Below the pieces are notes generated by a model. It saw only the letters and a list, made by a program, of their open reading frames with translations. It ran no database searches and was not told the origin of the DNA. Both the position numbers and the translations under genes were made by a program. Positions 23,581 through 37,900 of a stretch of 64,000 bases of DNA are shown one piece after another. Source of the stretch: Tubiluchus corallicola (lineage: Eukaryota > Priapulida > Priapulimorpha > Priapulimorphida > Tubiluchidae); NCBI GenBank assembly GCA_030141605.1, contig JAQGDQ010000041.1:184001-248000 (forward strand), in the 5' to 3' direction. Each line of letters starts with the position of its first letter. Position 1 is the stretch's first letter.

Positions 23581-26500
23581 TTACTCAACACCAAAATAAT
23601 GAACAATTGGTCTTACCCATGCGACTTTATAACGATGCAGTACTGCTATGGTAACAGCACATAAACACATGAAAATAGTTACAATAAAAATGTCTTTAAC
23701 TATCAGTTTAAAGTATCCCGGCTGCTTTTGTTCAAGTTCTGCTGCTTCAGCATTGAAAAGCCCGTCTGTTTTCTCAATTTTCTGAAAAGTAAAAATTACA
23801 TTGCAAAAACAAGCCGACTGGTTCCTAATATGAACCCGGTGTAGCATTAAACACAGGTGTGGAAATAAGCCGACTGACACATAGCATTGAATATACATAC
23901 ATATTTGCTTAAAGGCAGAAGCACGAAAAAATGACACACCATTCAAACGCAGTAAAACTGTGTAAATTATCTCCTGTTATATTACACGCACCACCACACA
24001 ACTTGAATAATAAATCAAAAACTTAATTAATGGTGAATATGCCCAACTAGTGATGACGTCGCAAACGAACATAATATTCAACAGCACAAACATTCCATGA
24101 GCAGGTGCCACTCATTTGTGAAACTGAAAATTGAAATACAGTGCTACTGTACAACATTCGGTGTGATATATAAAATCTTGAGAAATTTTAAATTCAAAAT
24201 TCAAATTTCAGGTGTACCACTATGCTCATGCATGAGCTTTTAGACGTGTCCACTAAATCTCAACTGGACGGCTCTGAACTGAGAGGTACAGCACCTGTTT
24301 TTGTGCAACATGTTTCCGAGATGCAGGCACTAATACCCATCTAACTAGCAAATGTCTAAATACACACAGCAGGAAGAAATTAGCTGTGCGAATAAAAATT
24401 ACGTTTCTGTGGTAATGATTCTTTCACGTAAGTAATTTTTGAAAAAAGTATGTTCACACTTTCACTTTATTGCTGAAGTCAAACAACTGTTTAAATTTCA
24501 TATTGCAAAGTTCAGAAATCTGACAATATCGCTTCCAGGCTGCTTCTGTGCAGATTTACAAGTTTTATACCATGTATGGGTATATGTATTCCAAAGGGCA
24601 CAAAGGTCAAGCTCACTGAACTGATAAAAAACCTGTGAGAGAGGCTACGAATTTGTTCAATACATATTAGATTCACATTCATACTTTAACAATTAAAAAT
24701 TTGTGTGGCAAATATACACGAAACAGTTAAAATTTTCAACAGCTTGCAGTACAGTACATAAAACTGTTGCTAAGCCACTTCTGCTTAATTTATTACGATT
24801 GCAGCTCAGCAACACAAGAATTAATCAACACAGCTGTATTTTTGGTTTAGCTATTTCCGCATTGTAGAAAGAAATTTGCCCGGGACAAATATTTGAATAA
24901 CAAATTTTTCAAAATTCCCACCCCAATACAAATAGCTGGCCTCTGCAATAACCAAATCCGGAAACCTGGTGAAACAAAGTGAAAGCTATCTACCTTACTG
25001 CACTGACTAGTAACAAATCGTGTGTTTGCGCCTGAGTTTGATACGTGAATTTTAAATTGACTCTTACTGAGTACACAAGTGTACGTCAATAATACGCAAA
25101 CACACACAATAAAGTTCTCACAAAGAGAACATAAGTGGCACAGCCAATGAAAAGTGTGTAATTTTTAAATTTAATTGTTAAAAATTCATTACCTACCTTG
25201 TCAACAATAATTTTCTTCAAGTTTATTTTGCTTCCCTGTTTTTTCTTGTCAAGGATAGAGCGTGCTAAGTCCTCCATGTCAGAATCTGAAACGTCTAATA
25301 ATGTTCCACGTGTTGATGGTGTTACTGGAATCTCATTGGGACTAACCGAGGGTTTCACTGCCATAGTCAGCTTCTTTGCTGATGTTTGCACTTTTCCTAT
25401 AGTTTCTACCTACAAAACATCAAGATTACTGTGGTTACAACAAATACAATACAAAACTGTTTCGTAATATACAATATTTAGGAATGTGTATAATCGCATG
25501 CTGTAAATTGCTTCATAATAATTATTGCAGGACATTACCCACTGACCCGACATCCTAGCCCGGACACATGTCAATGATTTCATCATTCTAAGGAGCTTTT
25601 GCATTACAAATAAATGGAACAGACAGCAAAAGCAGTCAACTATATTTGAGATCTGTTATGATGACAGTTCAAATTAGAGACTACAGACAACAAGCCATTG
25701 CCACAGCTTTAAATGAAAATGAATAACCTTATAAGACACAGATTTATCTAGACGTACACGACAACATAAAAAAAATTAAATAACCCCCAAGCCAAAGGTA
25801 TGAGCTGAAATATGGTTTTCAGTTAACAAATTATGCATATTTTTCCTGCACACAGAAAACAATGAAAAATATACTTTGTTCACGGTAACTGTTTCCATTA
25901 TTTGTGTTTTAGGATCTGTTGCTGATGTCTTAGTGCGTGATGTAGAACGACGCGAACTTCTCTTCATCTGGCTACTGGTATCTTGCTTCTCGCTAGCTGC
26001 CTGCTAAACATAACGAAAAACAAAAAGTCGAAAATCACCAGCTGATGCTAGTCAGATACAACGAACATGTCGTGCTTTGTTAAAAGCTGGTTTAAAACAA
26101 TTCGTAATTTTATATTAGGTAAGCAGGCTTAACATGCTTTGCAAGTTAAGAAAATGCTTAGTGTCAATTTTTGATATGTATGGGTCTCCCAGCCCACATC
26201 TGTATGTAAACCACAAATGCAATTACATGTATTATGTATTGTGAAGTGGGTTGAATAAAAAATAAAAATAAAAAACAAGTTATTATTTTTCTATACAGCT
26301 CAGCAAACTTGAAGCCTTCAATTATGGCGGGAAATGAAACGTAGCTAAATTATCAAGGAGATTCATCTTGGATGAGACAGTGAACTGGCAGGACCATTTT
26401 ACCCTTGTTTTGATTTGCTTCCCTCAATAAGTTACCGTATTTTCCCGTGTATAAGAGACCCTTTTTTGCTCAGAATTTTCACTTTAAAAATAGGGGGTCT

Positions 26501-29500
26501 CTTATACATGGGAGTAAGTCTTTTCAATAAGATGCATAAATTGTGACACTAATGATTTTAAAGAAATAAGTGCTCTACAACTGTTTTGCGTGTGGCGTTC
26601 GACTATGAAGCGGTTGTAAGCAATACAAGCATCGTGACACAGACATTATCTCCTCGTTTTCTCTTTTCCTGTTACAGGTTTGCAGGTACGCACTTTAATA
26701 TATACCAGTACTCTTTTTCTACAACACATTAACTGGTTTTATTTTGTTTTCAGTACCGCACTGAGTTGAAAAAAGTTGTACTCTACCCTCTAAAAATGTC
26801 CGTCTGAAAAAACTTTTTTCCAGAATTTTTGCCTAAAAATTGAAGGGGTCTCTTATACACGGGAAAATACGGTAAATAAATGGGGCAGTTTGGCAATGGA
26901 ATGGTTTTCCAAGTAATCACCTAACTGTTTTCTATAACCAGGCTTGCTTGATTTTTATTGCCAAGTATTGTCTGTGGTCACTCAACTGTTCTACACGCCC
27001 AAAGTAGTATTACTTGTATTTACCTATGCACGGGTGGTCCATTTTTGCAAAATCTAAGGTCGGCAATAAATCAAAAAAATGCCGACACTCTAATCTAATA
27101 GCAATCATTTTATCGACAAATGTCTTAACTGTCACCTTTTCTGATTTCAGTACTGGGCCAAACCTAGAAATAAGTGAGTGTTTAATAAAAGAATATGTCT
27201 GTGTGCAACAACAAGTTTCTGATGTGCTACTAAAACCATTCCAATTGCCACATTTTTCTACAATAATATTTAAACATCAGAAACATGTGGCAGTTAAAAT
27301 AAGTACTACATGCATATTTTTTGACCACAGAAAAGAATGTATACTGTAATGCAATATCAAAATACAATGTGATTAAAAAATCAATCCATTTTCTTTTAAC
27401 TAAGCCTTTCCAAATAAGTACAGTCCAACCTCATTATACTGCTCTACCCCCCCCCCCCCCCTACGCTGTGCACTGTTAAAATGGCCAGGAACGAAACTTA
27501 TCAGACACATATTCAAAATGTAACCTTTTATACCATCTCCCGTTACCTGCCATCAGATTAAAATATATGTTCAACCTTAATAGCGAAATACCGCCAGGGG
27601 CTTCTCGAGATAATGACAGGTGTATGAGGTGGCTACATGCTCAACTGAGTTGCTGACATTAACCAGACATCATGTGTTATATAAAATAATGCATGTTATC
27701 ATGCTTTGATTGTTTGCAAGCTATATCGAACATTGTACAATCATAATACTGCAAAATCATTGTCAATGCCTTGCGCATTCATAAAGGCGCCTGACAAGAA
27801 AACACGTGGCTCTTTTCTCGACAGAGAGAAGCGTGATATGTGCTTGTTTTTTAACAATTATCCAAGTAGAAAAACTAGAAAAACTTGTACCTTATGATTT
27901 TATTAAAAATGCTAAATACCTTCGTATACACGTACAGTCTAACCTCGTTATCTCGCCACTGTCCGTCTAGGGCAAATTTTTGGCGAGAGGCGAGTATGGC
28001 GAGATATAGGGAATATAACGAAGTTAGTCTATATGTATATACATACTGTACATAATAGTTGATTAACATAGTGTTCCTCTATGTACATATAAAATATATT
28101 TCGCATTATGATACCACCAATCAACATTAAATCAGAAATGAAAAAATGTCATAAAAATAATCTTAGAATGTTACTTTTTTATTTAAAAAACCTTTTTCGA
28201 GTATACACTTAAATGCAATAAACTTAGCAAAAGATTTAGAAATGTTCACAAATGAGTTACTGACGACTGAAATAATTCAGAAGAGACGACTGTTTCATTG
28301 ATCATACACGCAAGCAGTCAACACGACGTTTAATCAAACACAATCCTTGAATATCGTCGCTTGTAACTCATGTAATGTTGCTCACACTTTGTGGAAACTC
28401 TAGCTTAAACGCAGCTTTGGTGTTATACAGTAAAGATATCGGTGACGCTTTAGTTTCTCTGCGCATTAACCAACCACAGCACTCCTAATCTAATCCTGGT
28501 GAGACACACACTAGATTAATTATGTCTGTCTATCGAGTACAGCAGCATTGTCTACATGCCGCAGTTATATTCATCGACACGCGGTATATGTATTGATCGA
28601 TTCACCTCTGAGTTTGTCTGTTTGGCGACATAACGAATATAGTTTACATAAGCACTCATCCTAGCATGACGTGGCGAGGGCGAGAAGCGAGGGTGGCGAC
28701 TTAACGAGGTAAATATCAAAGCAGGAAATCCGTCCTGGTACTTTCTATGGCGAGAGACGAGTTTGGCGGCATAACGAGGGGCGAGATAACAAGGTTAGAC
28801 TGTATCTCATTTAAATTGCAAAGGTATGAGTTAATGTACAGTAAAGAACACTGAATTTTGCATATAGCTTAACCAACAAGCATTCCTCACACTGAATTTT
28901 GCTAATGTACTACGTAAATAAAATATTAAGCTCTTCATAATACAAAAGAACCAAAGATGTTATGAATATAATACAGTAATTAATTCGGATTAATTAAATT
29001 GCTGCGCTATGTACATAACACTGCTGTTCTTTTTTATGATGATATTTAGTATTTTTATGATTTAGATTTTTCACATTAGTCTAACCTAACAAAAATTCAT
29101 TCTTCACAATAACACGAAATTAAAAAAAGACAAATAGGAATACGCCGATTAAGTTTGCACTTACTTTTTCCATCAATGCTTGTTCTTTGTTGAAAAGAGA
29201 CACAGCTTCTCTAGCGCCATGCAGACCTCGAGCCGGTTCCCATGAGTCTTCTTCAGAATCGTACCCTTTCCATCGGACCAGGTACTGTTTTCTTCTATTC
29301 ACGAAACGAGCATCCAAGATTCTCTCCACCTGAAATGTTCGCCGTTTATATATACAAAAACTAAACTAAGCCTAAAGATCAGATTAGCCCTGAAGTTAGT
29401 CGTCTGAGAATTCACATTAGCATAAAACTAGCATTAGTTTAAATTCATAACTTTTTTGGTGTTTTTATCTGCTAATCAGTTTCAAGTGTTTTGTTAGTGT

Positions 29501-32500
29501 ATTCTGAATTCTATGCCAGCATAACATATACTCACCAACAGATGCTTAAAAGCCATAGAGTTCACTGAAGTTAAGCTGAAGCTCGTACCATAGCATAATA
29601 AACTCTCTTAATTCCTAAAAACTTTAGAAGCAACTATTCTATCGGATTATATATATAAATCTTCTACATGAGTTACAAGATCTGTCTCCTTAGAAAACAG
29701 ACATACATAGACTATGAAATTACAACTAAGCAGTAAGTAAGCAAGCAACTTTAATTATTGTCATCATATTATAGTACATATAATGAACAGATAACAACAA
29801 CAAAGCAGTCTTCTTTGGGGGTTTAAGTGGAGAGCACATGACATGTATGTCTAGGTACCAGGTTTTTAGAAATACAAACCAGGTAACTCTTATGCCCATA
29901 TAGTAAGAATAACAATGCAGTGAGCACTGAGCATGTTGTGATTTTAACTTTCCTTTCTTAAAATGACAAAAAAGAAAAATTCTTTCCATTCTTAGAGACC
30001 ATTTAAATAAAAAGACAAAACACATTACACAATGTACACTACTACATATGTGAGCTACAGAGCATTTAAACAAAAACAAAAGAATTAAAGTTAACATTCA
30101 TATTTCACATTTATTTAAATATTTAAGCAACAAAAATATGTTATAATTTATTGTAACACATTTAAAGCATGTAATGTTCCAATATAACACAGCATAAAAC
30201 AGATTAATTAAAAAAAATCATACAATTATTTAACAACTCAGATATGCCACAGTTAAACAAAATGTTATCCAATATTATCCTTTCAAAGCCCTTAAAAAAC
30301 AACCGCTGCATTATAGTGTCAAAAGTCTTTGTGTGTTATGAAAGATCTAGTCTCCTGTAAAGAACTAGCTCTGCCTGGTCGGGAGTAAATTTAAATACCC
30401 CAAGTTCATGTAAAACTGCTACAGGGTCTACAATAGCTGTATTGTCCAATGAACTCTTGTGTAATGCATTGTATAACACGTCCTTTAACAGCAGAGCCGA
30501 GCCAGCTCTTAATGTCAACAACAGACAACCTTCTTTTATATCTTTGAAGTAGTTTTCAGGACGTTGAGTATATTCACCAAAAAGTGGAAAGAGTCCACGA
30601 GTCATGTCATATTGAAATTGGGTCGCTCCACCCTCATTAAAGTGATTAGTACAAATCACTTCTTCAAAGACGTATTTATTGAGCAATTCTGCAAAGCGTT
30701 GCCAAACTTCCAAGAAAACAAGATGACAGAGCTGCTCTTCCAGTAAATGAAGACGATCCTTGATGACCAGCAACAATCCGCACGCAGAATCTGATATAGT
30801 CATTTTTAAGTACTCTGTTGGCTGAGGCATAGTCCTCCAGTGGTCATTCCGGTAAGGTTTATTGCGAGCCTTGACATCAAACATCACAGTTTTGAGAACG
30901 TTTTCAATCATTTCATTACGAACATGAGCATATAATTTTACAATATTGTCGAACACTGCACCTTCAACATAACCTAGTTTGCCAGGATCTACATCTCCAA
31001 TCACCTGACCCAGTGATAACTTCTTGACACTGGACAAAGAAGTGGAACGAGTAGATGAAAATGCTGCTCCATCTGTTTCCTCTACGACAGGATCTTCCTC
31101 ATCCTCATCTTCGGATAATAATGGTAAGCTACTATCGTGAAAACCCTCGTAATTTTCTTTGTAATGTTGTAGCCAAATAAACTCGGCTAAATCGCACCAC
31201 TTGGTCAGAATGGTAATTATGTAATTAACAGCATTGAGAATCTTGCAGTAGTTACTATTAAGATGAGGAAGAGTACGCTTCACTTGAACCAACCTCTGAT
31301 GAAACTCTGACAGAAGATCTAGCTGAAGATCCAGAAACTGCAATGTGTGCAAAGGAGACGGTAAGTATTTGTACCGCTCTGTGATTATCGTCATCAGTGT
31401 CATGAAGGTCTCTGCACACTCTGGAATTTTCGTATCATCGACATCATTAACGCTGCCATAATGAAGGTTCCATGCAGATGAAGCATCTAGCATGGCATCC
31501 ATCTTCCTTGAAGCAACTTGACCTTCCAAATGCAACCAACGGGTAAAGATGACTTTGTCACAAAGAATATGACTACAGCTAGGCAGATGTGAAGGATAGT
31601 CCAACTGCCTCAATTCTTTATCAAACAACAAAGCTTCATCTACTGTATGGAAAAAGTTAGTGTCATCTTCCAACTTCGAAAAGTCCAAAATGAGTTTTTC
31701 CACAACTAACTGCACTATACCCCTCATAAATTCGGTTGTGGCTTCCGTTGATTTTAGCCCGTTTTTGTTAAACATGGGTTGAATTTTTTGGTGAATGAAA
31801 TTAGAATTATCCTTTATCCAAGTAAGCGCTTGTGTCATGTACCACTCCGGCTTTGCAATGTTGTTCGTCAACTTTTTGCCACAAAAGTGATAGCGAAAAC
31901 GTTTAGCAAGTGGCTTCAGTAAAAGCTGCATAGGAAGGCAAAGTGGACGCCAGGTCGGATACACTGTTGAAATGACTGGTTCATCATTAATTAAAACTTG
32001 TGGAAGTTCAACTTGAAGCAAGTAAGTGAACAATAATTCAAGTTTCTGGTCAATATCAGCCTGCAACAACTTTGTAACTGACTTTTGGTTACCAGCCACC
32101 TCAGCAATTTTCACTGTTGGCCAATTTAATGCAGACAACAACTCCTCAAACTGAACACCAAATTTATCCAACAGTATGTTATACCACAATAACACAGTTT
32201 CATTCACAAAACACACCAAGTTTGTACATGATGAACCTTGAAGTACTTTGTTAAAATTAGCCAGCTGAGCAAAAGAAGTTGAAGCCCTGTCATCGGCTTT
32301 GATGAGAAGAGCCGACTGAATAGCTTCATTACATTCGTCAACCTTCAAAATCCACTCAAAATATTGAGAATATCGTTCCAGGGCATCCATTAGTTCAAGT
32401 TTTTTGCCCATTTCCTCCAGTACCGGCTGTGCATTGTCAACATGTGCGTTTATTGACAGCAGCACCGATTCTTGACGACTGCTCAAGGTACAAATGTTTG

Positions 32501-34909
32501 ATACAGCCAACTCAGCTTGACTCAATGTATCGCCGATGGTAGAAATTTCAACATGTTCAATATTAGGATTTCTGACCAAGCCAAATTTCGTTTCCAACAT
32601 TTGTTTTCTCTTAGAAATTTTATTTAGAACCTTTCTGCTTTGGTTTAAAAGCTTAATGTCTTCACCAAACTGAGCATTAATAGCAGAAATTACACTGCTC
32701 AAAGAAGAGATTTCACCGTCGGAGGCAGCCATTTTGCTACGCAATAAAGTAGCTCTTAATGACATTTCTATCTAAAACAGGTCTCCATTCACCTTGATTT
32801 TATTATTGACGGCTGATATGGACTGAAAACTTACAACTGAGTAGACAAAGCAAATCATTCAAAATCTCTGGTAGACATTACAATATTATATAAATGTATT
32901 TTACATAGAATACCTATGTCAGCAATGTCACTGTTGGGTTTGCAAAAGCTTATAAAAACTCCAATTTTAATTTTATACTCAAGAGAGGAAACGAGCAACA
33001 GACATATAAGGAGAGAGAAAATTATAGGCAAAAAGCCTAAATATAGGCTTCACCTTGTCGATCTAAAATAAAACGGTAATATTATAAGCACGTGCTTTTT
33101 GTAAAACATCCGAAATAGTTGAAAGTATCAGTATAATTAGTGAGGATGGCTTGCTAATAACCGACACAAAGTGTAAAGGCTTTACACCTGTTAGAAGTCA
33201 CTGTCGCAGCACAACACACCTGATGTGATATGTTATGCAGAAATGCGTGTGATGAATATAATTCTTATCAGTGCTGACCTGCACATGACAAATTAACACA
33301 GCTCTTTAAAAATTTGTAAAAAAGTCAAATGTACCTCGAACGATCCAAAAACCAATAGGCTCTAACCTGTACCTAGTATCTTATCCTTGTGCCAAATATT
33401 CTACATTACTCAACGACCAAGAAAGCTTACAACTGACAACAAACATGTATAAAATATCCAAATGGAAAAGCTACCAATCATTGTGGTAACGGTCCTTGCC
33501 TTTATACATTTGGCAAATTCTCTCTAAATATGCTTAGACATGCTTAAAAGTAAATAGTTTATGAACATGCTAAAAAGAGCCAAGAACAGCTCTTGTTGTA
33601 CCACTGTCTTTGGTCTATAACCCTCTTCATGCAAAGCCTTACAAAATGGCAAATATTTCATAAATATGTGGCCATAAGCCATATGAACTAAAATGTTATA
33701 AGGAACTACCTACTACAGAAAACAAAAGCCATTTGATCCGAATTCAATAGAAAAATGTCAGGTTTGCTACGTTGGATCGCAACTTAACGAGTCTACTATC
33801 AATAAAGAGTTGACACAACTCTTTTTATATACAGGGCTATCCCTAAAGTACCTGTGTTGATTTACATTTTGTTAGACAATTAGTCAACAATCATATCATG
33901 TCTTTGAGTATAGTATACATAGATTTAAATTGGAAACCGTTTTTTTAATGTAATTAGAACACAATTTTTGCATAATCTGCACATTTGCTACTTCTTAAAA
34001 CTGTTTTCAAACAATTCTTTAACTCACACACAAATCTATTCATCCTCCCGATGTAACACACGTTAATAGGAACTGTTACCACAGGTGGATACATCTAGGT
34101 GTCAAAAGCGGCCCAAAAAATATCTACCCACCAGGTGCCATGATTCATACATATATACGTACTTGTAAACAAACAGACCAAAACAATAATTCTATTGTTG
34201 CCCATTTCGAAGCACTAGGCAACAATAAAAGCACTACAGCCAACAAGCTAAATGATGTATTTACAATCAACAAGTCCAATGTTGCATAAAGGTAATGTTT
34301 AAATGATAGAGGAAAGGTTGAACCTGGAAATGGAAATAATATAGTAAAAATAAGAACGCTATTACATCGAATTCCAAGCTCTCGGTTACAAAAAATCGGA
34401 AGTTCTCATTATATTGCAATACAAATGGCTCAACACACCCTCTGTTACAAGAAAAAACAAGAAAGCATGTGGATATCATTGTTTGGATACCAATACCAAT
34501 ACCAATATGTGGCTATATTTCACTAATAAACCTAAAAGATTCCGAATTAATTGCTGATAAATTCAACAATTTGCTTCGAAATTAATTTATAGCTAACTTC
34601 GAAATGTAGACAGTGAACACAAATTCAAGAAAAGTGTCAAGATAAAATCAAGAATTTCAGAAATTTTGTGTTAATGTTTCATAAACTCAGGAAACATAAA
34701 GACAATACCAAACTTAGCAATACCATCAATTCAATTTGAATTACTTTCATTATGCTAAAATTTCACACAAATTTGCAATATGAGTGTAAATAGACAAGGT
34801 GAAAAAAATCGTATGGTCATCAAATCAAACCACCTCCAACAAAAATAACCTCTGTAAATTCTAATTTCCAGTGATTTTAACGGCAGATAAAGATATTATA
34901 TCCTATCTA

Positions 34910-34961
<52 letters not shown>

Positions 34962-37900
34962 GAGAGAGAGAGAGAGAGAGAGAGAGTGGGGGAGCACAGC
35001 AGTGAATGTGAATGACAACCTTATGTGAATGTGGCAACAGTGTAAAATGAAAAAAATAAAGTAAGAGAGAATAACAATCACCAGGATTGCCATTTAGTCA
35101 ACACAGAGCCAGTGAAGGCTTACATACTGTTTGTAGAGATGTATACTGGTTTACTGTCCTGTGGTGATCTCATCTACCATCTTGCATAACAACGCTTATA
35201 CTTTTATTTCATAATTATGTGTTTAGTTACTTCCAAGCCAAGTTATCCATACTGTTTTATTTGATGGTTTTTGCACCTGCTCAACCTTATTAAAAGTATC
35301 AGTCACTTACAGTTTTGACTACATGACTAAAAAACCGAAGAGAAAACAAGTTTCAGGAAAAAGTGCTGGTTGCCACTTCACTAGCACATTTAATGATGGC
35401 ATTGCTTAATGATTGTTGTGCATATATGAGTCCATTTGACTACAGCAAACAATAGCAAATAGTCATACTGTACACTTTGTTACAGCTAAAATTTTCGGTG
35501 TTTACACAGTACCCAGGCTACCAAATGGCAGTCATTCAGTTTCTCTCGAGTGGAAAGTTTGTGAGTTAGCTTTACATGCCACATCTACAGTATCAGTTAC
35601 CTATAGAAATGTATAAAATCCCTCATACATTCACACTTCACAGGCATCAAACCTGATGAATTCTTTGTTAGAAGTATCACAATCGCTAGAGAACACAGTT
35701 ATAAATTCTACCAGAGGAGAGCCGATGTGACTCTCCAGTGATAAATGTCGACAGGAACAAGAAGTAGAGCACGTTTACTGACGGTACTTGGTGACGTTGT
35801 TACACAAGCTACACCAGAAATGGGAAATGAATATGAAATTAACTCGCACCATGCAGAAGATGAAGACCACTCCCCAGAAAGTGAATGTGGAATAGAGGAC
35901 ACAGAGGATTTTGATCTTCAAGCTACTCTCAAAGTGCTAGTAAAGCAAGTTAAAGCAGTTAATCACAAGGTAACCAGAATCGATAAAAAAACTGAAGACA
36001 TAGAAAAATCCCAGCAGTTCATCTCGGATAGCTTTGAGACGATGAAACATGAACTTGCATCAGCACGCCAAGAAATCAATATCTTGAAGACAAAAAATAA
36101 TGCATTATCAGCTACAGTTGAAAAACTAGAAAAAACTATAAAGGACAAGGATCTGGAAATTGATAGTCTGGACCAATACAGTAGGCGTGACTGCATTGAG
36201 ATTTCAGGTGTGCCGCTGACAAAGGATGAGAATGTTTCTGATATAGTTCTGTCCATTGCTCTGAACATGGATATCCCACTTGATAGGAACGACATTAGTA
36301 CAGCCCATAGGCTTCCACCGCCTAAGCGAGGAGGAATTCCAAAGATAGTGGTGAAGTTCACTCGTAGGCTTGTCTGCGATCAGTTTTATGACAGCCGGAA
36401 AAAAGCTGGAAAAACAGGTCATCTTACTAGTGCCACTTACACCGTAGACAATCAGATCTACATCAATGAGCTGCTCACGACGAAACGAAGGACCCTTTTT
36501 CTCAAATGTCTAGAATTCAAGAGAAACCATAACTACAAGTACATTTGGATTAAGTATGGTAGAATTTTTATTCGAGCCAGTGACAATAGTAATACTGTTG
36601 AAGTTCAGAGGGAGGACGACTTGAACACCCTAAAATAAAGACTTAGATGAGTAAATCCTGTTAGTTACATTTTATTACATAGTTATGGTTTACCCATGCA
36701 CTTTTTGTCTACACAATTGCAAAAATAATCAATTTAGTATTTTCTGTGACATCTGCAAATGTTGGACGCACTTAAAATGCACAAGCTTAACAAGAGAGCA
36801 ATTTGTGACTTTATCAGAAACTTCTGATGTCTATTACTGTTTAAAATGCATTAATGAAGTTATGCCGTTTCAAAACATAGAAGACGAGGATTTGTCAATG
36901 AATTTCTCACATTTTGTTAATGTTGAAGATATCGAGCAAATAACTACTGCTTTGGAAGAATATCTTTCTCCAAATCCTAACAAAGCTGATTCTTATGATC
37001 CTGATCATCATTCGGTTAAGTTCACATGTAATTATTATAAACTTGAATCTCTAAAGAATGACATCAATCTCAATTCAGATAAAAACGATTTTTTGTTTGT
37101 CCATATGAATACGAATAGTTTAACCAAAAATTACTCGAGTATGCTCGATGTACTTTGTTATTTTTCACAGGCCCCTGATGTTATCGCCATCAGTGAAACT
37201 CGTATAAAAGATCATCAACCTTTTTTATGTTCTCTCCCCGGCTACACTTATATTTCACACAACTCGGTAACTAATGCAGGTGGTGTAGCCTTATATATTA
37301 AAACTTCTATAGACTTTCAAATTAAAAGAAATTTGAAAATAGAATGTGATAAGGTGATAAATGATACCTTGCCCCCTGTGCATAGCCATATTCAGGTTGA
37401 ACATCTTTTTGTAGAATTGTCAACAAAATTTTCTAGTAAAAATATTATTTTTGGGGTGATCTATCGCCACCCAAACACTCCACTCAGACATTTTCATGAA
37501 GAGATGGACAATCTTCTGAATAAAATCAGCAAAACAGATAAATTGGCCTATGTGTGCGGAGATATTAACATCGACTTATTACAGTATGACTCTAAGCAAT
37601 GTGTTCAGGACTATACCAATATGCTTTTTGCCAATTACTTTACACCATTGATTACTAAGCCTACACGTTTTTCTTCTACAGCTAAAACACTTATTGACCA
37701 TATTTACACTAACTCCCCTTCTTCCCCCATTTATGCTGGTGTAGTCCTGAACCAAGTATCAGATCACCTACCTGTTTTTGCCATTTGTAAAAATTCTTAC
37801 TTATTGAAAAAACAAACAAAAATCAGGAAACGAAAGTTGAATAATATTAATTCTGCAAGTTTTTTAAATGACCTAAATCAAGCATTTATGGAAGCAGGAG

